64,000 nucleotides of DNA, from NCBI GenBank assembly GCA_007922195.1, contig ML681997.1, positions 10,440,507-10,504,506 of the forward strand, read 5' to 3'. Below are positions 11,121 to 23,789 of this stretch, piece by piece (within the stretch, counting starts at the first letter, position 1; every line of letters starts with the position of its first letter). The notes under the pieces are model-generated. The model saw nothing but the letters and a program-made list of their open reading frames with translations. It did not search any database and was not told the DNA's origin. Source of the stretch: Podocnemis expansa. Its lineage: Eukaryota > Chordata > Testudines > Podocnemididae. The position numbers and the translations under genes were made by a program.

Positions 11121-13810
11121 AAACTCAGGTTTAAAGGTAATGGGGTAAAGCTGGTGTTATGATGCTCTCCATGACTCTGTCTCCTTTAATCCTGGAGCTG
11201 TGCTGGAGTCCTAGGGCTGTGAGGCCTTGCTTAAATTAGAGCAAATTCAGCCTATTGAAATGTGTAAATATTAATAAAAGCCCATATAAAATAGTTGTAC
11301 AAGTATTTAATTCTAAGGTAGATGGGCAAGGGAAAACCACAAAATTTTTCTATGCTCTAATACATATTAAATCCATTTTTTTTTTTGCAACATTTGTAAC
11401 CCGTGTAAAGAAAAAAGGACAATTTTGAGACCTTGCTCATAGGAGCAGTTCTGTCACTAAATGCAGCCGGACTGTTTGTCTGAATATTGGTGGCTGGACC
11501 AGGTGATCAAATCCTGATGTTACTATTTTACCAGGAATACTGGCAACTAGAGAATTCCACAGAAACCTGTCAAATTTTAGATTACTGAAATCAATACCTA
11601 CACATCCAATACAGTGAAATGCAAGAATTCGGAACAATATAAATTATACAGAGGTAGACTGTCAATAAACAATCTTTATGTGGGACACAGAATTAAAGCA
11701 CATTGAAGTATGTAGCAGAGTGACACTGAGTTAGCTGTAAGGTTCGGTTTGTTGCATATAGTTCTAGGTTACTAATACAGACTATGTTGCTACATGCAGA
11801 ACTCATGCTTAGCGGGCAGTAGGAATTTACAAGCTTCAGGTTTAGTGTTATCTGTCCTTATTGTTTGTTTCTCTAGAAAAGGACAAACTCAAACATTTAC
11901 AGAAGGAGAAATTAAACAACAATTGTAAAATAAAGGTAAAAGGAAGAGATGGAAGTGAGAATTCGTAGGCAGTTTTAACATAGTCATAGATTCCATCTTC
12001 TAGTGCTGTGTTCTTGTCTACAGCGGAAACCAAGGAGAGCTAACATAAACAAAGACAAAATTAACCAGGTAATTGTCACTTAGGGATAAACCCCAAATTT
12101 GGTTAGAGCTGGTTTAGGAATGTTTTTCTTTTCACATTCATGAGTTTAAAGGAAAAGTCCAATGATTGGATACGTCATGTTAGTTCATTAACAATATTTG
12201 CTAATTTAGAATATTATGATGTTCCAAATTTGATGCAGAAGGACTTGTAATTGTTTCAGTACCTCAGGTGAATAGAGGATGCTTGTATCTCATTGTGGTC
12301 TTTAGTCTTTATGGCACTTTTCCCCAATCCATTTTACTTCTAGAAAGCTACTATAGGATAGAAATGAAAGAATGTGTTGCCTCAAGAATTGACCATATTC
12401 AAGGTTCAAAGTTGGTGTGTGATATGTTTTTGGAAAGAGGAATTCTACACCATGCTGGGGAACACCACCACCCTCCCTTCCTTGAGCACGGCTGTCTTTA
12501 TAGGTGGGTGGGGTGAAATGGTGTGGTGATGATTCAAGATTTTACTGACAGCAACCTTGTACAAGGCTGGTGTACCCAACACAAAAATATAAAAAAATAT
12601 CTTTTTTTAAAAAACACCTCAGGGACAGTTTTACACAGCAGCATGCTAACAGGCAATTACGAGAGCAATGGTCCTCCAAACTACATCAGAGGCCTGTACA
12701 TTAAGTTTTATCATGTAGATTTTCTCCCACAGCTGTGTCCCAAAGCAAGCCTTTTTTTCTGCTGATACCAATCTTGTGGAATTTTGTGGAACTGAGACAT
12801 TTGTTCATCAGGTAAAGTTTATGGAAATAGCAGTACTCAATGGTTTGTTTCTGTTTCAGGAGTCATGTTTTAAAAAAAGAGTATTCACATACATTTTCAT
12901 GTGTAGGGACTTCAGGCTTTCCTCACTGCCAGTACTACAGAATTTCTCTCCAGGTTCCTTTAATGGGAATTGTGGGCCACCACTGCCTTTCATGACCACT
13001 ATTGTTTCTAAGAAGAATATTTTTCAGGGGTTGTAGGTGGCTTTAACACATGATATAAAACAAAGTTAAACTCCCATTGACCAAAATAGACCTAGGACGG
13101 AGGGTTTCCATGGTTTTGTTAAGCTTCAGTAAAATGAAACATGAACCTGTCTTATCTCTGCTTCTCTTTACAGAGCTTACACTAGCGACAAGGCACGCAC
13201 ACATTTCCTCTGCCCTGTGCACCTTCATATGCATTTTTTCACTCCGTTATCCCAAGTGAGAATGGTCTTAACATATTCAGAAATTCATTATTATCTTAAG
13301 TTATTAGTTTTGCAGTATCCAAGTGCCAGTGAGTGTCTCTGTCATAAAGAGCCAGGAGGGGACTTCTTTGCTTCATGATCAAACAGTGAATAAAAGGATA
13401 CATCCATTTACTGTGGTGACAAATGCTTAACATCACATCAAATTGACTGATAAAACATAAGTAAGCACAGGTGTATACACAGGGAATTTTCAAAACTTAC
13501 TCAAAAAGCCCACAATTTTAATTTCTACATAGAACCTTAAAGTTGCATGGGGCCTTAACAGGCCATCCAACGGGCAAGCACACACACCTGCTGAAGCAAG
13601 AATAGCTGTGAATAGTCTTGATCTCTCGCAAGGAGCTACAGCTTCTACCCAATGAGAAGCCTAATTTGCTGAGATAGGACAGACTCCTGTAAGATGCTGA
13701 ACACAACTAGAAGTTGTGGATAAAGGGGGGGGGGCAGATCGCATCCTTTTTCCATATCTTCTTTTCCCAAACATATGGCTCCATGCCCTCCACAGATCAT
13801 CTGCTCAAAT
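11121..13810. other. Non-coding, nothing recognised
   Basis: AT-rich sequence with short, unsupported open frames on both strands. I saw no repeat family with confidence in this 2.7 kb. Confidence 0.45.
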
Positions 13811-13980
13811 CTAGCAAGGAGTCCTGTAGCACTTTTAAAAACTACCAAATTTATTTTTCACATGAGCTTTCATGGGTGAAGTCCATGAAAGCTCATGCAA
13901 AAAATAAATTGGTTAGTCTTTAAAAGTGCCACAAGACTCCTTGCTTGTTTTGCTGAATTAAGCTAACACAGCTACCCCTT
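13811..13980. mobile_element. Penelope-like foldback, copy 4
   Basis: Left arm: AAGGAGTCCTGTAGCACTTT...TTTCACATGAGCTTTCATGG. A loop of about 11 bases (GTGAAGT region) follows, then the right arm CCATGAAAGCTCATGCAAAA...GTGCCACAAGACTCCTTGC and the tip TTAAGCTAACACAGCTACCCC. The joint lies within the hairpin block, deeper than in copy 1, so the ribozyme-like core is missing. Confidence 0.85.
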
Positions 13981-14479
13981 AAAAACACTCAAACCTACTT
14001 TCCTAAGCTATGCTGCTAAGCCCAGACATGTCAAAAATTCATGTACTATATTGGATATGGGGGTTGGTTAAACAGAACTTCAAAAGCTACCTATGGCAGT
14101 AGGGGAGAGAGAGATGTGGAAGGGGCACATGTATGTGGCATACATCAAGAAAGCTATGAGATGGAAGAATAATTTTCCATAGTAGTTTTAATGTCTGAGC
14201 TGTGAATAATTGTAAGGATTTGAGCATTCTTAGGCTCTGCTAGCAAGAAGGGTGAAAAAGTTTTTACTTCTGTTAGCCCTCCATATTTTTAGTATGTCAC
14301 AGATTATGCCTAATTCTAAAATGTATAAAACATCTTAGTGGAATCACAGATTTTGCATATTCCTCAATCCAGGGAAGATTATTTTATCTATAGAGCTATC
14401 AACATTATGAACCATAAGCTGCAAGTGTGGAACCTTCCCTTACAAAATATGACACTTCTGTTTTAACTTGAAAAAATTA

Positions 14480-14935
14480 AATGTCTATAAGTCTGGTCTA
14501 CAGAGTTCTGTCTATAACTCCTCGGGGCCTCACAGTTTCCCTTTTCAAGATAGGTACTTTCAATGCTTTTATGTCCTCTGCTAGATGTAGCTCATTTTGT
14601 GCTTTAGCTTTTCTGATGTCACTGTGGTGTTGTGCTATTCTTTTGTACTCCTCCTTAGCAATTTGTCCATGTTTTAACTTTTTGTAGGTTTTTGTATTAT
14701 TATTATTTTCAGGTCATTAAAGGGGTCCTTATGGAGCCACATTAGCCTCTTATTAGTCTTTCTGTCTTTCCTTTGCAGCAGAATAGTTTGAAATCACTTC
14801 TTTAATATTTTCTCCTTGAGAAACTGCCTGAACAACTTTTTTCTTAGATTTTCTTCCTCATGGGACCTTATCTACCAGTTCTCAGAGTTGGTTAAAGTCT
14901 ATTTTTAAGTCTATTGCCCTTAGTCTCTTGCTCTT
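14480..14935 (-). repeat. Old CR1-like LINE fragment, minus strand
   Basis: Reverse-strand translation in broken frames gives IAKEEYKRIAQHHSDIRKAK followed by NELHLAEDIK. It aligns with the [20 protein letters not shown] and [10 protein letters not shown] segment of the young CR1 at 55144-56961. It is therefore the linker between endonuclease and reverse transcriptase of an older CR1 relative. Stops are frequent. Confidence 0.6.
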
Positions 14936-15540
14936 ACACCTTCCTTTCCCTAGAATCAGAAAGCTGCCATTTCATGATCATTTTTATCTAAAGTGGCTTC
15001 CACCTTTAGATTTGCTACCAATCCCTCCCTCCTGGTCCAGGTCAAGTCTAACGTGGCTGTTCCTCTACTTGCTTCTTCCACTTTCCGGAACAAAAATACA
15101 TTCCAAGAACTTATTGGAAATGTACCTTGCTACATTACTTTTCTGACAGAAGTCTGGGTAACTGAAGACCTCTGTAACTACCAAGGATTGTTTTTGGGAT
15201 ATTTTTGTTGTTTGTTCTAGAAATGCCTTGTCCACCTACTAGTTGTGCTACCCCTGGGCCAGAACCCAGAGTAGAGGGGCTCAGTCCAGGGACCCTGTGA
15301 TCAGCAGCCAAAGTCTGTACAATCTCTAACCTTGCTGCTCTTTCCCTGGGATGCTTCCTTCTCTGCTTCCTACAGGCTATCTTCACACTTCTTAGTAAAG
15401 CCTTCCCTCAGGAGCAAGACCCAAGGGCTTCTTTCTCTCCTGAGTTTCCTGCTTTTCCTGCTCTGAGTCCAGAGGGTAACTGCTGTCTTCCATTCTGCAG
15501 CCCTTTTCTCTGCCATCTTTACCCCTTCAAAGCTGGTGTG

Positions 15541-15588
15541 ACTCCTTCTTTATTTTGGTGAACTAGACTAACACGGCTACCCCTTTGG
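15541..15588. mobile_element. Penelope-like element tip only, copy 5
   Basis: ACTCCTTCTTTATTTTGGTG followed by AACTAGACTAACACGGCTAC and CCCTTTGG is the outer tip shared by all Penelope-like copies here; nothing more of the element is present. Confidence 0.7.
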
Positions 15589-15780
15589 ATCCCCATCACA
15601 GAATCCCATGCCATTTTCTTATAACAAGTAACTGGCCCTGAGTTTCTGTTTCTCTCTTGCCAAAATTTGTGGAGATTGGAAAAGAGTTCTTAATTCCAAG
15701 ATTAAAAGCATACATAATTCAAATAAAAATTTGAAAATTATCCTATGGACGTTGCTTTGTTCAAATTAATTTTAATAAGT

Positions 15781-15982
15781 CGTAGGTTAGAAGGGACCTC
15801 ATGAGGTCATCTAGTCCAACCCCCTCCCAAAAAAAGCAAGACCACTCTCACTAAATCATCCCAGCCATGGTTTTGTCTAAGCGAGCCTTAAATACCTCCA
15901 AAGATGGAGATTCCACCACTTCCCTAGGTAGCCCGTCCAATGCTTCACCACCCTCCTAGTAAGAAATTTTTCCTAATATCCT
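15781..15982 (-). repeat. CR1 LINE 3' end fragment, minus strand
   Basis: About 200 bp match the 3' ends of CR1 copies A and B (AGAAGGGACCTCATGAGGTC, then TCTAGTCCAACCCCCTCCC, GATGGAGATTCCACCACTTC, TTTTTCCTAATATCC). The many substitutions, such as the frameshift at GTAGCCCGTCC, show that it is older than A and B. Confidence 0.85.
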
Positions 15983-16689
15983 GATGCATAAGGAGATGAC
16001 CTAGAAAGAAAGGGAAAGAAATGCTGACTATTGGGAGCACCTGTTTACAGGGAACTCGAGCGGAAGGCCCATTTGGTGAGGGAAGATTGTCACAATGCCT
16101 GGCTTAATTGGTAGTAGGGAGATGGAAAAAGTGCCTCTGTGTCCTTCGTTTTACTTGCTCAGTTCAGGGTAGCTTGTGGTTTTGAATAAAAAAAAAAATG
16201 AATGCTGTTGAAAAAGGTATCAGTATAAAGATGGAGCAACAAAATACAAAGAAAAATAATATAAAAGACAAATGGGTTTGACCAGCTGAAGAAGAACAAT
16301 CCAACTATTTATTGTCTTGAGAAGCTACTTCAGACCAGCTGCTGTCGGGGCAGAATTGTTCATATTGAGCTCTTAGTGCTGCACCTCACTGGCCTAGCTC
16401 ATACCATCTGAAGAGAGACAGACTTCATTACAAAGTAAGCCAAAGAAGGAAATCCTTCATTTGGAATTCTCTTCTGCCAACTTACATGGCTCTGGGTTCA
16501 GAGAAGGAGCGAGAAGCAGATACACTTGCACCAAAGAAAGTACAAGTAGGAACTGAAGAGAAACAGCCAAACTAAAAGATGTTTCATTTAATTATATCAC
16601 ACAAAGGCAGACTACTAAATATTGAGAGATTTTATTAGTGCTTGTATATAGATGCTAACATCTAAATATTAAACTGGGTAAGTTTGAGT

Positions 16690-17345
16690 GTCCAGTATTA
16701 AATGAAGATGTTGAGGTAACAGGCATCCCAGAAACTTGGTGGGAGAACAATAATCAATAGGACATGGTAATACTAGCATACAACATACATAGAAAGCCAG
16801 AGTAGGTCATGCTGGTGGAAGAGTGACACTATATGTGAAAGAATGGACGGCGACAGTGAATGTGAAATGCTCAAGAAGGTTAAAGAGGCTACAAAAACAA
16901 AATCCAATAAAAGTAATTCATCTGTCCCCATATGAGTACATCACCTCGGGAGAGGATGTAGAAATAGAATTTCTAGATACCATTCATGACTGATTCTTGG
17001 AGCAGCTAGCCCTGTCATCCTAATCCTACATAGAGCACAGCATTTGGTCCAACAGGTGAAGCCAACTCAACTGCTTAGTAATAGAGACCATAATGTAATT
17101 AAATTTAACATCTTTGTAGGGGGAGAAATACCAGAGCAACCCACCACAGTAGCATTTAACTTCAAAATCTACACAAAAATAAGGAAGCTGATTTAATTGA
17201 AAGGAACAATCAGAAAAGTGAAATGCCTGCAAGCTGTAGGGAAACTATATAAATACACCATAATAGAGGCTCAAGCCAAAATCAAAATGAATAGCAAGAA
17301 ACCCAGAAATGCTAACATGGCTAAAAAAAGTAAGAGAGGTGACTA
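16690..17345 (+). repeat. Old CR1/L2-like LINE fragment, endonuclease region
   Basis: Broken plus-strand frames give ITGIPETWWENNNQ and later GGRVTLYVKEW-like sequence followed by a long DNHNVIKFN-like segment. Both resemble conserved parts of the LINE apurinic endonuclease and of the region just after it. A probable continuation of the same element lies at 19262-19760, separated by about 1.9 kb of other DNA. Stops and frameshifts are abundant. Confidence 0.5.
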
Positions 17346-19024
17346 GAGGCTGTGACATTAAGAACCCTTGTACTTATACCCTATGCACCTCTGAAATAAT
17401 CTTTGTACAATAATGCCTTGTAAAGTATCATTTGAAAACTAATAATTCACTGATCCTTAATATTTGTGCATGTGTATTCTGGAATTATGACTTAAGTGTG
17501 CACAAACTAGGTATGTTGGGGAAGGTGTTAGGTAGGTTTGTCTTAGGGAAAGGAAGGTGTATTTGATTCTCTGATCAGCCCAATATTCAGGTGAAGAAAT
17601 GAAGGTTCATAGTTACATATAAGCAGGAACAGGACCATCAACATAGCAGGGCAGGAGATGACAGGGAACAGAAGAATTTGCATTTCACCAAACACAGGTG
17701 GAGGAGGAAACAGTGTGGAGCTTCACCATCAGGCTGCATTTTGCCTTCCTCATGGCTTGAATAAACTACTTGGTGAGGTAACCCTTGAAAGAATCCATTT
17801 CAGAGGTTCACTACTCTATAAAGACAGGGGGTCCAAACCTCAAGTGATACGTAATTGAACTGAATATTGTATACAATATTGCTATCTTATAGGAGAGTAT
17901 AAAAGCAGCTGTTCTCTGAAAGGTAATGATACACTGGTGGTTAATACTGTAGAATATATGTATTAATGGTATAAGGAATCATGGCTATTTACTGATATTA
18001 AACTGTACGGTCTATTCAGAGAAGAGGGAAGTCACAGCTATTTGTCTATCTCCTATGTGATTTGTGCATGGTCAAATCAGAAGTAATGGAAGCCCCGTTT
18101 ACAGACCAATCATACATGGGGATGAGAAGCCCGCAGGAAGGGAAGATGAACCTGAGGGAAACAAAATCATTGGACTTTGGAAGATATAAGCAAAGACAGA
18201 GGCCATCTTTGGCATCCATCACTAGACAGCCACAGAGGAAGAGAACTCTTGCAAACTGAAAACGGTGAGTCTTTCAACCAATAGGGGCTTGAAGTTTCTA
18301 GAACTGAATATAAACGTGAAGCCTGCTTAGATAAAGATCTTTCTCCTAAGATGACAATGGAAGCCAGCACCTTTTACCTTTGGGGAGGATTCTGACTGAG
18401 GGAAGTCAGCCGTGGCTGGGAAGAAAAACATCTGATGAGAGAAACCATTTTGAGTTAAGCTTGTATCTTGTCAAATTAAGTTTTTGACTTTTAGATGGGT
18501 GTTGTCACATTTGTTTCACTTGTCACCAATTCTGACTTCATTCTTTTTACTTGGCATTACTTAGCCTATGTCCTATTGTTAATACATTGATTTTATTCTT
18601 ACAATAAACCAACTCATTGTTCTGTTTAAGTAGAAGAATGTACTCACCCCAACTAACATGATGTGATGGAATTTTTCTTTCCAGGAGCAGCAAACCTTAT
18701 TGCTTCTCTGAACTATTCAGGAGAGGGCTGGACACATCAGGGAATATGATTTTGAGGAAATTCAAGACTGGGAGTGCCTAGGGGTCACTTGGCAGAGTGC
18801 AACCATGGCTGGTGGAAGCCAGAGAGGGGCTGCAGAGCTGTAGACATGCTAATGGGATCAGCTGCTGAACAAGAGCTGTCCAAGCATACTGACACTACAG
18901 GATGTGGCCTGCACGCTTCTTCCCCACTGAGTATCCCAGACTGGGAGCTACAGTAGCAAGACACTGTAAGGCTGCAGGATGTTGGGCAAATAATGACATA
19001 CCCCAATGGCCTGGATTGCATCCT
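17346..19024. other. Unclassified dispersed element, possibly an LTR-type remnant
   Basis: This stretch separates two LINE fragments that look continuous, so it is probably an insertion. It has no long frame. It contains TATA-like boxes (GAGTATAAAAGCAGC near 17896 and GAATATAAACGTGAAG near 18307) and an AATAAACC near 18604. These would suit promoter and polyadenylation signals of an LTR-like repeat, but I found no paired copy or terminal TG...CA. The assignment is a guess from composition and context. Confidence 0.3.
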
Positions 19025-19259
19025 CAACCAGCAAAACAAAGACTCTGGTGGCACTTTTAAAGACTAACAAATGTGTTTATTGCATGAGCTCTCGTGGGAG
19101 AAGATCCCACTTCTTCAGATGCTATCTTCAAGCATCTGATGAAGTGGGATTTTCTCTCATGAAAGCTCATGCAATAAATAAAATCATTAGCCTTTAAAAG
19201 CGCCCTCAGACTCCTCGTTTGTTTTGCTGAACTAGACCAACACGGCTACTCCCTTTGAA
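19025..19259. mobile_element. Penelope-like foldback with conserved ribozyme-like core, copy 6
   Basis: Left arm AGACTCTGGTGGCACTTTTA...GAAGATCCCACTTCTTCAGA, spacer TGCTATCTTCA, right arm AGCATCTGATGAAGTGGGAT...TCTCATGAAAGCTCATGCAA, and tip GACCAACACGGCTACTCCC. The right arm keeps the full CTGATGAAG...GAAA arrangement at 19135-19164. The element sits immediately before the second half of the interrupted LINE. Confidence 0.85.
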
Positions 19260-19261
19260 TT

Positions 19262-19760
19262 CTGAACTGGAACAACCATGCAAGGCAAAAAAGGCATTCA
19301 TTAAAAATCAGAAATCAAAATCCTAATGAAGAAAAGCAAATGGAGAATAAATTCTGACAAATCAAGCCTAAAGATATAATCAGACAGGCCAAAAAAAAAA
19401 AATATGAAGAACAACTAGCAAAAGACAAAAATGAACAGCAAATGTCTTTAAAATTCAGCAGCAGAAATCCTGCCAAATAATCGGTGGGACCACTGGAGCA
19501 CTGAGATGCTGAAGGAGCGAGCACACAGAGAAGAGATGGCCATCGTAGAGCACCTAAATAAATTCTTTGCATCAGTCTTCATAATTGAGAATATGAGGGA
19601 GATCCTCCCCCCCCCGCCCAGTCTTCCTGAGGTGGTGATAGAGGAGGTTAAGAAGACCAGCCATGCTATCATTACACAAACCACAGTGCAAGGATTTGCA
19701 TAGCTGATGAATGACCACTATAGAGTTATAGCTCAGTAACCGCAGGAAAACAAGCATTCT
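19262..19760 (+). repeat. Old LINE fragment, likely continuation of 16690-17345
   Basis: Broken frames encode AKKYEEQLAKDKNEQ-like sequence, then LNKFFASVF and IIENMREILPPP. They resemble the [12 protein letters not shown] segment of CR1 copy B and the charged linker before it. The order and strand fit the endonuclease fragment upstream. Confidence 0.45.
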
Positions 19761-21221
19761 GGCTATATAATTGCTTTAAAGAAAAATAAATAATGGCCTG
19801 CTTTCTGAAAGACTTTAGGAAGAACACCATCTTTCCTTTATTGCCATAATACTCTTTGTGCTCCCTGCAACAATGAAGCCAATTTTATTGTGGACATTTT
19901 AACTGTAAGAATTAATTCAAATGATTTGTGTTACCATGGGCAATTTAATTCAGTGTACATGCAGGCAGACTGATAATCTTAACAGATTCAATACTCCCTT
20001 GTTATTGGGGTACTATCAAAAAGTATTCTGTCAAGTCTATTCTGTCATCTAACAAAAGGACATTTAATTCAAGCAGGTATTTTCCACTGACATTTCAGAT
20101 CAAAAAACTGGTAGTTGGTGAATTAGACCCAACTATACTTGAGTTCCTAAAGCTAATGAGCGACTGAAAGTTTAGGATGGAGATTCCCTTCCAATTTTTA
20201 GCTATAGCATTCAATACTACAGACAGCAAGGCCCTAATCAGCAGCTTTTACATGAACAATCCTTACAATGACAGATGGTCCTCACTAAGGCAATGTACCT
20301 TGGACTTCAATGGGCCTGTTTTAAAGAACAATGAATAGTCACATAAGATTTGTGGGATCTGGCCTTGTAATTCTTAATAGCCTGTTTATATCACTGAATC
20401 ATCTTATTTTAAAATGACTTTATGGAACTTGTGCTGCCAGAGGAGAGGGATTTATTGTTCTTTCAGCTAATTAATAAAAGCAGCGATTTAACATGGCATT
20501 AAAAAAAAAAAATAAAGAGGCCTGAGCCAAATCTGAAATACAAATTTCTGTTTAGCTTGAACAAATCAAATCTCAGACTGCAGAACATTTGAGTAATTTT
20601 ATTTTCAGTCTCCTGTTGGACAGAGTATTTCCTAGAGATTCTAAAATAGACTTTGCAAAAAAAAAAAACCACAGCTACAGCAACTGGCCATTTGCAAGCA
20701 ACTTGCTTTCATGGTTTCTTATGGGGAAAAATTCTTTGTACCAAAGTGTTAGATAGTCTGATCCCCTCAGATCACTACACTTCAAGAATACCATATAATA
20801 AACCTCAACTCTCTAGAATTTGGTGCTGGAGAGCACTTCAAATTTGCCATCATCCAAGAACCAACTCAATACAAGGCTCTATACACATTCCCCCTCCCCC
20901 ATCACTTTTTAAAAACAACCTGTGGGTATTTTAATATCAAGGCCTCTATGATTTTCACAAGAGCCATCCACATGTAACTACTTTAGACCTCATTTGAGCT
21001 TATTTGTTCACACAGCCGATCAGATTTGCACATATTACTATGATAGTTGCAGGCACAATAAATGTGTGGTTGTAGAAGTGTACCTGTCATGCTCTGGTGA
21101 GCAAAAACGTATTTCCAGAAGTGAAAATATTAGGAAAAATAAGAGTATTTCACATCAAGACATTATATCACTCTACATTTGCTGAAGTAGTCACAAGAGC
21201 TCCATCCTCAGTCCTACCTTG
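19761..21221. other. Non-coding, nothing recognised
   Basis: AT-rich, with two long A runs near 20500 and 20658. No gene or repeat could be named. Confidence 0.45.
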
Positions 21222-21371
21222 TTAAGCAAACAAGGGGTCTTCCAGCAGCTGACAAAGTGGGATTTTCTCCCATGAAAGCTCATGTGATAAATAAATTTGC
21301 TAGTCTTTAAAAGTGCCACCAGACTCCTTGTTTGTTTTGCTGGACTAGACTAAGACGGCTAGTCCTTTGGA
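21222..21371. mobile_element. Penelope-like element 3' end, copy 7
   Basis: A right arm (TGGGATTTTCTCCCATGAAAG, ATAAATTTGCTAGTC, AGTGCCACCAGACTCCTTG, AGACTAAGACGGCTAGTCC) is preceded by only about 18 bases of inverted left tip (AGCAAACAAGGGGTCT). The core reads CTGACAAAG instead of CTGATGAAG. Confidence 0.8.
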
Positions 21372-22436
21372 ACTAGTCCAACTTTGTTGCGTCTTTCCAC
21401 CAGCCATTCTTCTGGTTCATTCTAGAAGCTTCCCTCACTAAATGGATCCCAGAATAATCACTTTTAAAAGAAATATGTTGTTTCCTTTATTGTCTGGATG
21501 CCCAAGGGAAATGATCCATTTTAGAAAAAACATTTTAATTTTTAAGATACACAGTTGCTCTAAACCAAGTTCACCCCGGTCAGGTTGTTACACGTCAGCT
21601 GAGCACAAATTCTGCCTAAGTCTGTCGAGTTTGGAGGGTCTGGGATCCCTCACAGCCTTCTAGCCAACGTTAAACACAGTGGTTCTCAAACACTGCGTTG
21701 GGACACAGTACTGTGTTGCCACCAAGGCTGGCCCATCTACGAGGCAAGAGACGGAAGTGGCTCCAGGCACCAGTTGCTATGAGCGGGGCCAAGAAGCAGA
21801 TGCCGCACTCCCGCTCCGCCCCTTCCCCGAGCCAAAAACTGCAGATTGGTATGGGGCTGGATTCTGCTCTGTCACCCTGCGTCTGGCTTGGCCCACTCCA
21901 CCCCTAGCGAGGACGAGCCGGCCCCGGGGAGAGGCAGGAGAGGGGAGCCCTACCTCTGGGCTGGCCCTCTCAGCCGGCTGTTCCCCAGTCTGAGGATGGC
22001 GTTTTTGTGCTAGGGTTGGCAGTCCCAGGCAGGCCCTAGGCTGTGGCAGGGTACTATGCTGAGGCTGGAGGAATTTTTAGATCTCCACCCCCTTGACCCT
22101 GCCGCTCAGGTGCATGCTCAGGGCAGTAGCCGTGTGGCCACACACATAGGGAGCAAGGTGGCAGTTCCAGGGACTGGCAGCCCTTGGCCAGGTAAGGGGG
22201 GGAACCGACCCTGTGGGGTGGGGAGGATCGGGGATGGGGAGTCAGCGCTTGGCAGGGAAACAGTGCAGTGGGTAGGTCAGAGGGGATGGCCCAGTGGGGT
22301 GTTGGGGGGAGCCGGCAGGAGGGAAGAGCTCGGTTTGGGGCCCAGTGCCCAGGGGAGATGGTGCCTGCTGGGCTAGCGAAGGGAGCAGGTGGGGGCCAGC
22401 AGCTTCCCCCAGACATGAAATTAGGGAAGTCTGGGG

Positions 22437-22830
22437 AGTGTTGGGGTGCTCACCAAATTGGTATAACACTCTTACTCGCTGACAACTCAGGCAGTGTTGG
22501 GTGTTCTCTAAATTGATTTAACACTCTTACTGGCTGACAACTCAAGGGGTGTTGGGAAATTCAGGGGAGGTGTTAGGGCGCTCACCAAATTGGTATAACA
22601 TTGTTACTAGCTGACAACTGGGGAGGCTGGGAAATTCAGGAGTGTGTATGGGGTGTTGGGGTGCTCACTCATCAAATTGGTATAACACTGTTACTTGGCT
22701 GACAACTCACAGGGTGTTGGGAAATTCAGGGGCAGTATGGGGGGTGTAGGGGTGCTCACTAAACTGGTATAACACACTATTATTAGCTGACAACTGGGGA
22801 GGGTTGGGAAATTCAGGGGGATGAAGAGGG
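22437..22830. repeat. Minisatellite, five units of 55-87 bp
   Basis: The motif TAACAC(T)...GCTGACAACT recurs with starts near 22464, 22519, 22596, 22683 and 22770. The spacings are therefore 55, 77, 87 and 87 bp. Units share GTTGGGAAATTCAGG, GTTGGGGTGCTCACCAAATT and GGTATAACACT. The shorter first units lack an internal block. The array lies inside the 3-kb hAT-type element. Confidence 0.9.
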
Positions 22831-23033
22831 GTATGTTAAGGAAATCCCTGGTTGGAAGAAGATGATGACTGACTAGTGGGCAGGTTTGGGGGACAGTCTG
22901 TGACTTGTCTGGGAGCTAGGGGGTGGGTTAGGTTAGGGAAGAGATCAGGGTCCCTGGGGAGCTGGCAGCCAGGCCATGGACAGATCAAGTTTCTATTTGG
23001 GGTCCCACTGTCTGTGCCCCTTCATTTGTAGGT

Positions 23034-23097
23034 TGGAATAGAACCTAAGTCCCCTGGATCCCAGTACCGTGATCTAGCCACTAGGTCATGCTACCTT
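23034..23097 (-). repeat. tRNA-like SINE head with Pol III boxes
   Basis: On the minus strand an A-box-like TGACCTAGTGGCTAGATCA (23088 down to 23070) is followed about 43 nt later by a B-box-like GGTTCTATTCC (23045 to 23035). This is the spacing of a tRNA-derived promoter. The intervening sequence does not form a clean tRNA cloverleaf, so this is a SINE head, not a functional tRNA gene. It lies in the cargo of the hAT-type element. Confidence 0.55.
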
Positions 23098-23789
23098 ATA
23101 GAACTGATGGGGACCTTAGAGGTAGGGGGAAAAAAACCCACCACATCCCATTCTGGCCACCCCCTTGAAGCCCAGGGCAGGACAGTCTATTCCCAGGGTT
23201 TTAGCAAACCAATTCTAATTTTAATCACTTTTTAAATTCCTACACCCATGTCTCATGGTGCATCTCAGTCATCTCTCCTGAATTTAATTCGCCTCAGGAA
23301 AGAGCTAGTACAGAGGGCAGAAAGAATCACATGGTAATTGTTACATGTCATCAGCCCTAATGGCCCAGAATTTGTTTCTCCCTTTCGTGGAATGCAGCCA
23401 TCTCTGGAGAGGTGAAAGCTATTTCACAGCAACGGTTAGTATGGCTTAGTTATCGCCCAACAACTGGAGGGAAACAGCAAAGAGGTGTTAACTGAGGTGT
23501 ATCACAAGAGACAATGGGATTCCCTCTGCCCAGAAAGGGAGAAGTGGAAGTGTTTTACCTTTTATTTCCTTGTGCTCACTTGCGACTCATTTACATTGTG
23601 TTTCTCTCATGAATACCGCTGTAATCTGTTGTGCCACTGTGACCCCCCACCCCTGAATCCTGATTCACTCCCCTTTGCCAAGTGACCACTCATTCCAGAG
23701 TCAGTCCACTTCAGGTTCTTGCATGTAATTAGTCCCAAGCAGTGGGTGTCTGCCCTCTGGCTACTCAGGGGATGGTCCTCCAGCAAGCA

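Noticed and set aside
22054..22416. Open frames on both strands in the GC-rich block, which could suggest a CpG-island gene
   Set aside because: They overlap in several frames, have no domain signal, and lie inside a transposable element with exact target duplications.
22437..22830. CRISPR-like regular repeats
   Set aside because: The units are directly adjacent and vary in length with no unique spacers; the host is a eukaryote. It is a minisatellite.
23034..23097. Possible tRNA gene
   Set aside because: A- and B-box-like sequences are present, but the stems do not pair as a tRNA; it fits a SINE head better.
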